Origin: Boletus sp. NGJ
Lineage: Eukaryota > Basidiomycota > Agaricomycetes > Boletales > Boletaceae
NCBI GenBank assembly: GCA_019096195.1
Contig: JAGTXK010000154.1
Span: forward strand, 1-58,536
Direction: 5' to 3'
DNA length: 58,536 nucleotides
Shown: positions 22,677-34,239 of the stretch, piece after piece
Position numbering within the stretch: the stretch's first letter is position 1
How the letters are laid out: the number at the start of each line of letters is the position of its first letter
Made by a program: the position numbers and the translations under genes
Notes under the pieces: generated by a model
What the model was told of the DNA's origin: nothing
Databases searched by the model: none
The model's input: the letters and a program-made list of their open reading frames with translations, nothing else

Positions 22677-25046
22677 CTACATGGTGCCACTCATGTCAGG
22701 AAATACAGGGTCTGGAAGCCCATTGGGCGAGACCGGAATCGTGATCTCTTGGTCACCGCCAGAGTAGTATGGACCCTGACTGCATACAAACTTCCGTGCA
22801 CCGTCTACCGTCATATTCATGAATTTGAGGAGGGCCTTGGCACAGTCAGCTGCAAAGGCCATCTCTCCTCGCTCCTCGTTGGCGAGCTCCGAGGTATCCT
22901 TAGGGTTGGGTCGATGTTTTGTGTGCTTGGCGCGGTCCAATATTATGAGAATTAGGCTGATGAGACTTCTTTTGCGGATAATTCCTGTGATGTGTAATTA
23001 ATTAGGGTTGCTGAGCGAATCGAGGGATGATTTACTTGGTTCGCATCGGTACCTGAGGGCAATGAGCATCCGACACAAGGTGCGGATGAAACCAGGGCGT
23101 TCGTCGTTCGTGAGGCTGTTGGGGTCGTCGAGTGTACTCATGGAGAGCACTGCGCGGGTAAGATGCATAGTTTGGTAGTTATAGAAATAACCACCGCTGA
23201 ATATCGATGGTACCGGGGTATACACACAGTGCATCACCCCAGGAGGTTGAAACCTGTTCGGTTTGTGAGCTGATTGCAACGAAAAAAAAGAGGGTCTCAC
23301 ATGACGTCCCCTTCTTCGAGGCAGATGGTGACTACATCTGAACCCGGGTAAGTTCCGTCCTCGGAAAGGGTCGTTGAGGTTCGCAACACTGAAGATAGCT
23401 CCTCCAAGTCGGCGGGACAACGATCACGCTTTGGGCGCATGATGGCCCATATCTTCGCACCTGCATTTCCGACCACGTAAGTTCCCATTCCGCAACAGTC
23501 GTGGTGCGGAAACGTGACGAATCCGGAGTGGGTGATCAGTCTCCAACCCTGCGAAGTCCAAGTCGACGACCGGATCACATGGGGCCCCCTCTCCTCCACT
23601 TTAAGAATCGGTTCCTTCTTCTTCCTCGGTGCTTTGGTGAACCGGACATGCATAGTATGGTTCCACGCAATGCTTGAGTGCAGGAGAGGCGTAGCCCAAG
23701 TTGGAGTAGACGGGTTCAAGTCTTTCCCGTCCAAGAAATTTCCGCATGTCGTAGTGTCTTGCACAAGATCAATGAACCGTTGCAATGACGTTGTTTTGTG
23801 AATCTCTTGTGATTCCGGGAGATCCTGGTCGGCCGCGTACAAGACCCCGTCCACCCATTGACACCGTTGTCCGAGGTCTCCAAACTGTAAACCCATCGAA
23901 CCCTTGGAAAATCGAAGTCGCATTCCTGATGTACATCCCCTCACCACCACCGTGGTCGATTCTGCCAATTTTTCTTCTATTTCCTTGATCATCTTCTCCC
24001 ATGCTAGTTCAACCCCTTCCGCATCTTCATCCACGCCATTTCTGAGTAATGGATCGAGTTCCATTTCCACTGCCAACTCCCCCTTTCGGAACGAGTCTCC
24101 TTCGGGACCACACCGTTCGGAACCGGAACCCTCTAGGGAACACCGTCTTGCGAGCTCTCGCACTACTCTTCCTTCCCTATCCTTTTCAACATCTTTTAAC
24201 ACTATATAATACATTAAAACTCTTGTACTCACTGTTTTATATCCCTTTCCTGCGAACGGCATGTAAGTCTCAAATCCTGCGTCCCACCTTAGCCTTTCCG
24301 AGCCTTCCGGGAACCCGACAGAAGACTGTATGAAGCGTGACTGACCTTGCATGTAAGCCCTATATCCATTCTTTATCCAAGAGATACATACCATATCCTT
24401 CACCTCTTTTTCCACTATCCCCCTTGGTCCTCCTGCCGTCACTCGTTGCCTTTCTGTCACAAAGATCAGCCCACCATACAGAGCATAGATACATATCCTT
24501 GGAACATACTATATCTTGCGTCCTCATCCCCATATCCATTTCCTGTTTTTCGTTCTGTAATAGCATGAGCTAGGATCAGTTTCAATTTGCCCCGAAAAGA
24601 ATACCTGACATACTTGTCCGATGTGATCCCTCACCATCTGCAGTACAGGAGCTTGGAGCGACCCTCATTACCTTCATCTTTCTCCCGTCGAATGATTCCC
24701 GAAAGCGCAACAGAAGATCCATAGTGTTACTGAAACCGCATGGGTGTCTCCCTTTCTTCCAGAATGGTAGACCCTTCTGGCTAAAGGAGACTGTGCATGA
24801 GTTTGCGTTCGGATGCGAAACCAGGCCCTCCAAGTCTGCCACTTCCACCCTCCTCCACCCGCTCACGTGATAGACCTCGAACGTAGCCCTTGAGTAATCG
24901 TAAAGGAAGTCGCCGGGCTCAGGAGTCGGTGGCCATCTACCGTTGTTCGAAACGTATAGCCTTGCCGGGACGTCGTCCACATCGGGAATGTCAACGAAAT
25001 AGACGATTCCACTGTCTTGAACAATGTCTTTCAAAAAGCATTCCAT
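22677..25046 (-). CDS. JmjC-domain protein, cassette A
   Basis: ATG at 25046 (MECFLKDIV). An N-terminal domain (PDVDDVPARLY, ATFEVYHVSGWRRVEVADLE) is followed by a linker exon, VGFPEGSE, and the JmjC core. The core has GFVTFPHHDCCG (HxD iron ligands), VVGNAGAKIWAIMRP (Lys expected to contact 2-oxoglutarate), EEGDVM, an intron, then FQPPGVMHCVYTPVPS with the distal His and FSGGYFYNY. A helical tail ends PDPVFPDM at 22677. All three metal ligands and the Lys are present, so Fe(II)/2-oxoglutarate hydroxylase or histone demethylase chemistry is plausible; the substrate is unknown. A GT-AG intron near 24350 (GTATGTATCTC...AAGGTCAG) sits at the same place as in the paralog at 43538. Faces the same way as the two genes upstream of it. 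Intact by eye. Confidence 0.85.
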
Positions 25047-25794
25047 GTCCTCTGTTGTGAATGAAAAAAATCAAGAGTTGCGTAAATTGGATGGGTTGTA
25101 AGTGATGCGTGACGGGATTTTCGCGTCGTCACGAGTTTGCACTTCTAGTCACTCTGATTACGTCATCAGTCCCTCACCCCCTTGCTCCATGATCTATCAT
25201 TTTACAAACGATTGCAAGAAGTCTTCCATACCGTATCTTAATCACATGTGATCCCTGAGGTAATTATTCATGTAAGACATTACAACTACAACTACCCCAT
25301 TCTTCACCCAGAAACTTCCTGAGTGCTCCCATCACAAATTCTACCAAACATCAACACAAATGATCCCCTTTCCACTGAAACAGACTTCTTATTTGTTGGT
25401 TTCATTTTTATCAGGCTCAAAATGTCTCTTACAATCTAGTGAGTTATTCCTGTTCAGATCACTCCTGATATCCACTTCCCGGAATTCATTTTCCCAACTC
25501 TATTGGAATCTCGGATTCGTCGGAAGGGTAATAGACGAGTTTCAGTCTTCTCTTAGCTGAACATTTTTGCCTACTACATTTCTATAATCACTTTTAAACA
25601 ATATAAAATATTTTGAATTAGGACATAGACATATGCATATGCTCTTACCTCGCATTCCATATATCAATCAATCTTAATCTCTGTCTGCACTGTCTGCATT
25701 CTTGACAGTATCTAGTAAGGGCTATGTAATGGAAGGAACTGCATAATACTACAGTATATAAGATATAAGTAAATTATAGTTGACAGAGCACTGG
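25047..25794. other. Intergenic upstream of JmjC A
   Basis: No gene is recognised. Sequence is mixed, AT-rich after 25560; the start of a diverged TGACA-type repeat may be at about 25745 (ACTACAGTATATAAG resembles the intron-like 3' end in reverse). Confidence 0.4.
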
Positions 25795-26150
25795 CCTCAG
25801 CTGCTACATAAGAGGGCAGTGAGTAGAGGCTATATACGTATATATACTATGGGCAGAGGCATACATGTATTATGTTGTGTATAAACAGGTCCGAACAAAA
25901 TGTGTAATATATATGTGCTGTAAACATCGTCTAAGGAATAATGGAGTTCAAGTGTAATGAAAGCTCATTCCGACACGGTTCCGGAGGCTTTCCGATATAA
26001 AGGTCTCGGAACCCGCGGAAGCTTGCGGGCAATCCGGAAATGCCTTCGGAACCACTGGTTCCGGGATCAAGGATGATGGAACCGGAATGACTCAGAACCC
26101 CATCACGGCTGAATGCCTTCAATTCTTCATTCGTAATCCCTTGTGAATGC
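25795..26150 (-). mobile_element. TGACA element, diverged reverse copy
   Basis: Recognisable blocks: CTCAGCTGC, TATGGGCAGAGGCATAC, TTATGTTGTGTATAAACAGG, AAGCTCATTCC and the CCGGAA-rich half with AACCACTGGTTCCGGG. Upstream, a diverged form of the intron-like segment may be present but is too degraded to be sure. Confidence 0.65.
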
Positions 26151-26340
26151 ACCTTAAATGGTGCATTAAACCCTACTCAGAAACTATTAAACCGTCTATC
26201 CAACTACATGATTCTTAAACCTTGGTCTTGAAATAACCCGAGTGTCTTTCATTATTAAAAATTCCACTGAAGCTTCATAATATTGCATCACTGCGATCAG
26301 AATAGTATCCTTGTGAAAACTTCCAATGATGATTTCATCT

Positions 26341-27364
26341 CTACCTACGCAAGAAATCTATGCATGCCCTCAAAACCTCCAGTTGCTCCTCCAGCTGTGC
26401 ATCACCAATACTGAAAGTACCTACTCTTTGCATATGGAACTCTACCACTTTCAAACTTGCTCCGCCCCTCATTATTGCCATTGCTGATTCCAGCATATAG
26501 ATGGCATCTTGAAGTTCGGCATTTCCGGTGGCGAGGTTGAACATGTATTTTGTGTGGAACTTGGTAAGGGCATGGCAGTAAACGTCGAGATCAGGAAACG
26601 TCACAGAAACATCTGCTTGCTGATTCTGGATATCGTATGCGGGCTTCAAGAAACAATCCCATGGTCAGCCTAACCCTTTCAATGATACAGTGAGATGACT
26701 ATACCTGATCCGTCCGGGAGCAGGAAATTGGTAAACTATCGCAATGGCTAGGCCCTGACATGGTGGCCTAAATAAAAATTAAACATGAACCGGTTGAGAC
26801 TGAGTGAAGACGTTAATATTGAATTGTTTCACTTACATTTGGACTTGAATGTACCGGTGAAGGAAGCCTGGTCTCTGAATGAACTTCATGTATATCAGGA
26901 AATCTGACTTTGGGCTGAGAAGTCATCGGTGGATCTTCATCGCTGCCCTCATCACCGTCAGACCAGTCGGACTTCGCATCGGGATCGAATTCTGAGCAAA
27001 GATCCCATTCATTCAAGAACGCGTCATATCGCCGTTGTGCACCGTGGTAGTCTGACCACCTTTCGATGTAGTTTTGGTATCCGACCGGGGTGCGAATACG
27101 GAATCCTTCTTGATCTTCCCAACAGAAAACTCGCGCGCCCTTCCGTCCCGGAACCTTTCCCGGCGCGGCGTTCTTAATGCGTTGCTCGCGCGCTCGTCTT
27201 TCACTGGAGGACTCCTTCTGCATGGCCAACCTATTACGTTCCGACCTCCGAGAGAAGAAATCCTTGGTAGTTTCTCCATGAAGCTGGCCACTTCCCTTGA
27301 TGGGTAACGGAGCCTCAGGATGATAGCCAGCCGGAGTGCTGATTGAAGCGGAGGATGAGTTCAT
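26341..27364 (-). CDS. Basic/acidic protein with shared C-terminal helical domain
   Basis: ATG at 27364. Residues about 30-75 are strongly basic (FFSRRSERNRLAMQ, SERRAREQRIKN) and resemble a bZIP-style basic stretch or nuclear localisation signal without a clear leucine zipper. Next come FCWEDQEGF and GYQNYIERWSDYHGAQRR, then an acidic patch (SDWSDGDEGSDEDPP). A GTAAGT intron and a short exon (ATMSGPSHCD) lead to the last exon from about 26645 with the helical domain: KFHTKYMFNLATGNAEL, MLESAMAI, VVEFHMQRV, LRACIDFL. This domain is the same as at the end of the sirtuin and the two small proteins. Function unknown; nuclear location is suggested by the basic region. Same strand as the genes on both sides. 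Confidence 0.7.
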
Positions 27365-27689
27365 GTCTAGAAATTGTCAGTGCATGAACTCGGTGTTGAA
27401 ATGGCTGGCACTAACTGATGAGGAGAGTTATGGGAGGGAGGACAGCAGATGGGAGAAAAGAGACCAATATCAGAGGCTCGTTGGCCATTAGAACCGTGGG
27501 AATGTGTTGTGGATGGTCCACAATGCCGTCACACAACTGAATGCATTGTCATTAACTCTGACAGTACCACTGATGCCAACACATGATTAAATTGGTCCTA
27601 AGTGAGGAAACTGGTTGGAAACTAGGCTAAGAATGTTCATTTTCACTTTTCACACTTTGATTGTAGCAAAGAAGTCCATTCTTGTATTT
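27365..27689. other. Spacer between two cassette-A genes
   Basis: No gene is recognised in this 325-bp stretch, which contains the presumed promoter of the basic/acidic protein gene and the 3' region of the small-protein gene. Confidence 0.4.
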
Positions 27690-28488
27690 CTACAGCTGAT
27701 CTTTGTACTTAATACATTCATGTAGCATCTCGAAAGCTTCCGACACAGCCGCATCCTCAGGAACCATCTCCTTCACGCGTTTCAAATGCCACTGCACGAT
27801 TTTCATGCTTGCGCCAGCGTACGCTATCGTCAGGCTGTCTTGCAGAAAGAGGACTGCATTCGCCACTTCTGGGTGTGTCACGTCGAGGAGGTCCAATAAA
27901 TGCTTGACATGGAAATCAAGCAGGCGATATTGGTAGGGCGATGGCTTGAGCGGTTGCGATCGTTTCGGGCTTGGCTCCTCGACAATGCCCTCTCTAGGGT
28001 GTTTCCGTGTCTGTGGATTTTGCATGAAAAATAATCATAACTGTCTGAAGTGCTATTGAAACATTTTCTTACCGGCGGCACTCTTTCATGCTCCCTGCTT
28101 CCCTGTCCATCCTTGTCTATTACAACTTGCTCAGTGTACATCCAATCGACAAAGGGCGTGGGACTCACCTCTTTCAGAATGCTTCTTCTTCCACTCTTGC
28201 AGCCATTCTATCACCGCCTCTGCTCCCTCGACATAATTTGGCGGGGAATACTTGATGGAGCCCTCTGGAGGCATACGGGGCAGCGTGCGTCTAAGGCCTT
28301 CCCGCATGGTCTGTCCTCATTAGTACCAATATTCCTATACACGATCACAACATACATACCTTGAGATAGTCTCTGCCGACCTTGCTCAGAGCCGGCCCTT
28401 CATCGACCGTGAAGTTGGTGATGTCTGTGTCCAGACATTTCAGTTCTTCAGCGGTCAAGTCCATGGTGAAAGGAGGAGATATCGTCAT
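27690..28488 (-). CDS. Small protein with shared C-terminal helical domain, cassette A
   Basis: About 210 residues, four exons. Exon 1 (28488-28360, 43 residues) gives MTISPPFTMDLT and TNFTVDEGPALSKVGRDYLK. Exon 2 (28310-28169, 142 nt) gives TMREGLRRTLPRMPP and AVIEWLQEWKK. A short linker exon follows, then a final exon with PSPKRSQPLK and the helical domain RLLDFHVKHLLDL, LQDSLTIAYAG, IVQWHLKRVKEM, LHECIKYKD. The paralog at 42407 has the same domain order, the same exon-1 splice position after YLK and an exon 2 of exactly 142 nt. No enzyme motif. The basic PKR patch could be a nuclear signal. Function unknown; I infer a protein-protein interaction role for the helical domain. Confidence 0.8.
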
Positions 28489-28894
28489 GATGAAAGTGTG
28501 AGTGTGGTGGTGAGGAAGAGTTGAGGTGTTGAGCACTCACGCGTGGTCCACTAAATAGTTGGAAAACACAGCCCCTTATGTAACCAACCCTTTTTAGTCC
28601 CTTTGTCAAATTGTCAGGCTCCACTTCCAGCGGCGACCTGTAGACTGGTGACCAGCCACGTCCAAAAGAGGAAATGCTGAGGCGAAGCATTCCGTCGATA
28701 GACGGACTGGTATATTTGGTTGTGGCACAAGGGGGCTGAGCAGGTTTGTACGGAAACGTGACCTTCAGCCAATCAGAGAACTCATAGATTACATCTGAAA
28801 ATTAGTTTTGAAATCAATTTGCAGCATGTGCAAATTAGTAAAGCCCCTGATCAATTAGCACGTATGCTCACTACGACGCGATTCAACGCGAGCC
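28489..28894. promoter_or_regulatory. Divergent promoter region, small protein A / helicase remnant
   Basis: About 400 bp separate the minus-strand ATG at 28488 from the plus-strand ATG at 28895, so the two genes are divergently arranged. No TATA or operator could be assigned with confidence. Confidence 0.4.
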
Positions 28895-29497
28895 ATGGAT
28901 TCTCCGGTCAACGCACTTCTCGATGCAATAAGACGCGCTCCATTCAATACATTGATGGACTCGATCTCAATAGAAATCAAGGATCGCCTCCCGCACGAAT
29001 TCTTAGAAGGTCTGAGTGACGAAGATAAAATCGAAGCCCTTCGAGCATGTCTCATCATCTCAGTCCTCACTTCAAGGTCGCGTCGTCCCACGAGTATTCC
29101 AGCTCGAGGCCTCTCTTGCAATGCTACATCAGCGCGATTGTGTAATCATCGCAGGTACTGGTAGCGGCAAGACGTTGTGCTTATTGATCCCACTTCTCCT
29201 TCGTCCCGAATCAATGTCGATTACAATATCTCCCCTGAAACGGCTCCAGATCACCCAGGTAAGGCAGTTTCTGATACTAATGATCATAGATGAGCCATTG
29301 CACAACAGGTGCTCGAGAGCGAACGATATGGAATCAAGACGATCGCAATAAATGAGGATACACTCAATGACGATGCATTGTGGAAGGTATGTCAAGCATC
29401 TACCTCATAAGATTACATTATTATGTTTATGTACTTAACAGCACATTCAAGCTGGTCATTTTCAGCATCTAATCATCTCTCCGGAACAATTAGGGTT
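28895..29497 (+). pseudogene. Truncated RecQ-like helicase (telomere-linked type?)
   Basis: ATG at 28895 begins MDSPVNALLDAI. After an apparent frame change near 29060 the helicase front end appears: VVPRVFQLEASLAMLHQRD, Walker A AGTGSGKT, and SITISPLKRLQITQ. Two introns of about 50 nt lead to VLESERYGIKTIAINEDT and then HIQAGHFQHLIISPEQLGL. The gene stops at about 29495, where dispersed-repeat sequence takes over, so the DEAH motif and all later helicase motifs are missing. RecQ-like helicases are typical subtelomeric genes in several fungi, which fits the right-hand end of this window. Missing motifs make it non-functional as a helicase. Confidence 0.75.
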
Positions 29498-29504
29498 AGG
29501 TTAG

Positions 29505-29623
29505 AATGGGCGAGGGAAAATGTCCGGAAAGCTAGTCTCGGAACTGTGAGGAATGACATGGGAAGAGTTCGGAAGTGCTGAACCCGGGATGGTTCAGGAC
29601 TTGATTACAGAAGAATATTGTCA
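29505..29623 (-). mobile_element. TGACA element, left-half fragment
   Basis: Reverse fragment from GAATGGGCGAGGG to AATATTGTCA at 29623, covering only the CCGGAA-rich half. It replaces the 3' part of the helicase gene. Confidence 0.7.
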
Positions 29624-29794
29624 AAACACCTTTCATGTTCACACTCGCTCCCTGAGATGCCATATCGTGGTACAACAATGGCTCTGAGCTAATTGAATCC
29701 ATTGAAGCAGATCACAGCCAATTACAATTTTTCTGTTAAAATGGTCCACTCAGGAGCTTCTATATCCAGCAACACTGACAACCTTCACCCATGA

Positions 29795-30035
29795 GGGGAT
29801 TTCGAATCCTTCCAGTGCAATCACTTCCGATCCCGGAAGTGTCGTTCCGGAACCACACTTCCGGACCTTTCCCGATGTTCATTCCTGACTCTGTATGACC
29901 TTCATTACAATTTCAATATTGATAATTTCTAAGCCTATTTATACAACACATATTACACACTTCTTTAAGCCCTATTTATATTTACACATCAATATACCTT
30001 TGTCCATAGCATACCTCCTTAAGGTCCATTAATGC
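29795..30035 (+). mobile_element. TGACA element, degenerate forward copy
   Basis: CCGGAA-rich half (TCCGATCCCGGAAGTGTCG), a mutated AATGAGC block and the TTACACACTTCTTT block are visible. Both termini are lost. Confidence 0.55.
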
Positions 30036-30044
30036 AAAAGACAG

Positions 30045-30395
30045 ACAGACAGAATCTATGAAAGTACTATGAAAGGGCAGGAATTGCCTGAGACTCAGAT
30101 GCTGCCTAAGAGGGCAGAAATCACTGAGGTGTGTGTAAGAGAGTAGGTATTATATACTATGGGCGAGGTATACTCTTATTATGTTGTGTGTAAACTTGTA
30201 CGAAAGATGTGTATCAGCTACGAAATGACGAAAAGTCCAAGTGTAATCAAAGATAATCCTGAAACAGTTCCGACTAGGATCCGAGATGCCCGTCTCGGAA
30301 CATGCGGAAGGGGGTGGGAAAGAATCTGGAACTCGGCGCCAGTAGTTCTGGGATAGTGTTTCAGGGCTCGGAAGTGATGGAACTGGAATGACTTG
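30045..30395 (-). mobile_element. TGACA element, reverse intronless copy
   Basis: Begins near GACAGAATCTATG, then GGGCAGGAATTGCCTGAGACTCAG (no intron-like segment), TATGGGCGAGGTATACTC, GTGTAATCAAAG, and the CCGGAA-rich part ending near TGGAACTGGAATGACTTG. Confidence 0.65.
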
Positions 30396-31510
30396 AAGAC
30401 TTTGGATGCTTTGTTACATGGGATTTTCTGTTTCTACTACTGGTGAGGGACTGCGAGGAAGTCGATACCAACATCAGCATAGTTGCACTGACTGAGACAG
30501 TGGTGGAGTTATATATGCATGATTTGATACAATGGCACACAGCAGGGTTTAAATTGATATGCCAACAACAAATAATATCGGTCAGATAGGGGAAAAAAGT
30601 AGTTGAAGCTAACAATGTTTGTTACTAAACTAGTCCCAAGCCATTCTGGATGTCATTCCGGAATGACAGCATGTCACTGTTACTCAGTATAACTTCTACT
30701 GGTCAATATATATATGTCTTCACCTGCCTATAGACACCTGAATTTCCTTCACAACCTCATAACACACCCACAAGCCTATCTATAGTATAGTATCTACCAT
30801 GTTTCTCTTCCACCTTCCCTTTGCTTCCAGCGTGTCTGACACCCCTCAAGTTCACACAGCTTCTAAGCTTCTTGACAGTGTCAACAACAATTTGGATGAA
30901 CACCTTGCTCAAGACAGGTGCATACTACTTGTGTGGAAAACGTATGAATGTATATATGACTCTTTATGGGCAGAGATATGTAGCCAGTGGAACCAATTGT
31001 AATTCATTAGCAGGTTTCTGACTCAGGTACATTTGGTAGCCAACCCTACCTCCTATAAATTATACATGTACGTTAATTCTGAAAGAATGGGAGAGAAATT
31101 ATCCTTATCTTGAGTTGCAACAGCTGGAAAATGCTATGTGAGTATTAATTGGGTCGTGGTCTCATTTGATCAATTCCTGTTCCCAGTATCTTTATTGGGA
31201 CATGGGATTTCAATTCCAGAAGTGTTCTGTAAGGATGATGAGCTTTGGAGTAGAAGGAGGACAATGTATTGTACTGTTTATGTTCAGTGTGCGTAACTGA
31301 TAGATGTTCTGAAGAATGTGAGATAATTCAGAGTTCGGTCTAAGAAACTGTGAAAAACTGTCATTCCACAGCGTCCAAGTTATGGAAGAGCTATGGAAAA
31401 GTTCCAGAATGGTAATTCAGAGGTAGAATGCCGATGTGCTGGCTGGAACCAGAATGCCTTGAACTTGACTGCTGAACATTTACAAGGAGTCGATGAAGAC
31501 AGATGTTAAC
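30396..31510. other. Region without a supported gene
   Basis: A possible exon chain begins at the ATG at 30799 (MFLFHLPFASS, then VSDTPQVHTASKLLDSVNNN) and may continue in fragments to about 31290, but no family is recognised and the splice joins are weak. I treat it as a possible short gene or relic only. Confidence 0.3.
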
Positions 31511-31914
31511 TGACAATATCCATTCATACCCAGTTCCGAACCATTCCGGGTTCAGCACTTCCGAGCCTTCCGAAACAAATCCCGGAACCAGTAATTCCGA
31601 AGGTAGTTCCGATCTTTTTCCCGCGCTCATTCCGAACTCTGAATGCACTTTTATTACACTCAGACTTTTATCATTTCCTAGCCGACACTTACAACATATG
31701 TTACATATCTCCTTCGGATCCATTTACACTACATCACACATAACATAATACAAGTATACCTCCACCCATATATAGTCTTCAGTCACTGACACACACCTCA
31801 GTCATTTTCGCCCTCCTAGGCCGCAGCTGAGGTGAGTCTTTTTTTCTTTGTTATTTACCACTAGCTAATGTACTGTAGTTCTGGGCAATCCCTGCCCATT
31901 CATAGATTCTGTCA
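31511..31914 (+). mobile_element. TGACA element with 5-bp target duplication and intron-like segment
   Basis: Full 404-bp copy from TGACAATATCC to TTCTGTCA, flanked by TTAAC on both sides (31506-31510 and 31915-31919). It carries the 47-bp segment at 31832-31878 (GTGAGTC...GCTAATG...CTGTAG) between CAGCTGAG and TTCTGGG. This is the clearest copy with both an intact target duplication and the intron-like insert. Confidence 0.9.
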
Positions 31915-31955
31915 TTAACAACATTAACCTTGCTGGCATGGAAATAGAGTGTAAT

Positions 31956-33894
31956 CTACAACCAAACTCGAGGGCCACATCTAGGACAGCAGTAGTAAAC
32001 TAGAGTGACTCCACCAGGCCAGATATGCTTAAATGCTTTAATGTCAGTCCAGTCAGAAGGAAGGTAACCCATCATGATCTCAAATGACCGAATCTCCTGT
32101 ATGATGTTGACAATGCCACCATTTCCAATAAAACCATGTCTACCCCCTCGAGCAGCAGGAATCATGAGAAACTTGCGAAAACGGTAATTGGTAGGAGGGG
32201 GTTGTAGGCTGCGAATGACAGAGGAAGGGCGCTTTCTGATTCCACACCGTTGAAGACAATGGACATGATACCATTGTCTGCAAGACAGACAATGTCGTTC
32301 AGGGTTGGAGGGATTATAAAGAGGGTTTGGACAGTTTTCACAACCACAGCGGGAGCAGTTCTTTGGTGTTTTCTTTTTAGAAACTGACAAAGATGGTGTT
32401 CTGATGGATCAAACTCACCAACACCATGGAAGGATCAATCTCAATGTTCCAGCGACAAATGATTTTGGTTTGAGTTCGGAAAATTGAAGTAGGGAAATCC
32501 AAGGATCTGTCATCCAAACGGTGGACGCGTATTCTAGCTATAGACGAGGTCAATAATTTTAAAAGGGAAGAATATAAGGATGGATACCATGGATACAACG
32601 GAAGTCAAAGAAATAGATTTGGTTGGAGTCCACGATCTCATTTGGAAGCATGCAGTCAGCAACACTGTTGAGATCAGGTTAGTGAGCTGGAAAGGGGTAG
32701 TAGTATGGGAGTATGGAGTACTTTCCTGGAAACCAATAGTCTTGTTTCACTTCGAGTGAAAAAGCGTCTGGCCTTGACCCAGACAAACTTTAGGGAACTG
32801 AATAAGTAACAGATGGACTGCGAGAAAAGAGACCTACTTGCCTCCTTACCATCAGGGAGAGTTTCAATGTAGAATGCAAGCAGGGTAGCATACGATAAAC
32901 TCGTGGTTGAATTTTGTCCATCAGCAGTAGAAGAATGTAGGCTGACACTGCCAGTGATGAGAACAATATATGGGGGATTTTTAAATGATGTATGGAAGAA
33001 GAAAGTGGAAGGACACTTGCATATTACCTGTGTACAGGGTGAGTGATGTTGGACCATCCGGATGCTGAGGATTGGACACGTAAACATCTTTGTGACGACG
33101 AGTGAGTATATGAGCAGCATATGATAGAACAGGCTCACAATGAATAGCTTCAAGCCTCGGGAGTCCGGAAGGTATGTGCATTTGTGTAATTTTCAGAGCC
33201 TCCTGGCTACACTGTTGGTTGGAGTACACTGTCCGAAGTGTGGACATGACGGTTGAGAAAAGGTCAGTCAGCACCCAGAATTAGAAATATTAGTCACCGG
33301 GTACATACCGGAGCCCCAATCACTCTTGTAACTGACAAGTTATATGATCTACCAACCAGGTGAATCATTATGCATCACCAAAGAACACCTCTGCCTGATC
33401 CAGTGAGGAACAGTCACCTGTGTGATTGAAACTAAGAGGTCCGGAAGAATGACTGCATGGCTGACACAGTAGGTTCATATCCAGGCGTTTATGAAGAAAG
33501 GTTTTGAAAATAATTAAAAAGCATTTTACTCAAGGTCTCCAAGTCATGGTCCAGTGCCGAATGTAATCCAGCTCCCTTAGCACCAATTCTAACTTCATTT
33601 GTATCACCATTTCATCTTCCAGGAACCATTGGGCTGAGCCAACTCCCTGCAATGCAAGCTCCATCTGTGCTTCTTCAAACAATCCATGCCGCACTGTGTG
33701 GTAATATTGTAATAAGGCTGTCCCTTGACACATAATAGCGTCAGGAATTTGGATTTTTCAGGCCCATATATCTCAAAGAAAATTTCTGTTAGGATCCAAC
33801 CAGAACATAGACTCAGAACATTCAGAGGAAGGAATAATTTACATTGGAAGTACAGACCTCTTATATATGATTCCTGCATAGGTTTCAGATCCAA
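31956..33894 (-). CDS. BAH/PHD-like zinc-finger gene
   Basis: Multi-exon gene on the minus strand; the 5' limit is uncertain (33894 or about 33733). Exons I can follow: LLQYYHTVRHGLFEEAQMEL (33.7 kb), GLPRLEAIHCEPVLSYAAHI (33.1 kb), TSLSYATLLAFYIETLPDG (32.9 kb), FVWVKARRFFTRSETRL (32.76 kb), and the last exon at 32390-31956. The FVWVKARRFFTRSET stretch looks like the central strands of a BAH domain. The last exon has CSRCGCENCPN, HCLSCRQWYHVHC and a final CCPRCG, a PHD-type Cys4-His-Cys3 arrangement similar to the gene at 9.8-11.2 kb though diverged. A histone- or nucleosome-binding role is inferred. Exon joins were not resolved. Confidence 0.55.
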
Positions 33895-34239
33895 TGTAAT
33901 ATGAGCAGGGTTGAGAGGAATGAAGAATGTAGATGGAGATTAAATGAAATGAATAGAGGTACAGGGTTGCAGAACAAGAAACAGTGTAGGATTTACCCCA
34001 AAAGGATTAAAGTCATTCTAGAGCTTCTGAGCTCTAGAAGGGCACCAGAAAAAATCCTTGGAGTTCCGAGACTTCCTAACTCGGAAGATCGAAAAAAACA
34101 TCCCGGGAAGTAGAGCTCGGAAGTGCCGGAACATATGGTGAGCAAATTTCGGAAGTTCTAACAGCTTGTAGCTGATGACAGGTGACATTTGTAGCAGTGG
34201 TGTCTTTATTTACAATCCCATGTTGGAATACACCTTTGG
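33895..34239. other. Intergenic with CCGGAA-like fragment
   Basis: No gene is recognised. A short repeat-like run (GAGTTCCGAGACTTCCTAAC, CTCGGAAGTGCCGG) at about 34060-34160 suggests another decayed repeat. Confidence 0.35.

Noticed and set aside
29485-29500. TTAGGGTTAGG as certain proof of telomere healing
   Set aside because: The same bases encode the natural helicase residues after SPEQ (Leu-Gly-Leu), so chance is a real alternative here.
30799-31290. A spliced gene starting MFLFHLPFASS
   Set aside because: Exon joins were weak and no family was recognised. It is kept only as a note in the intergenic entry.
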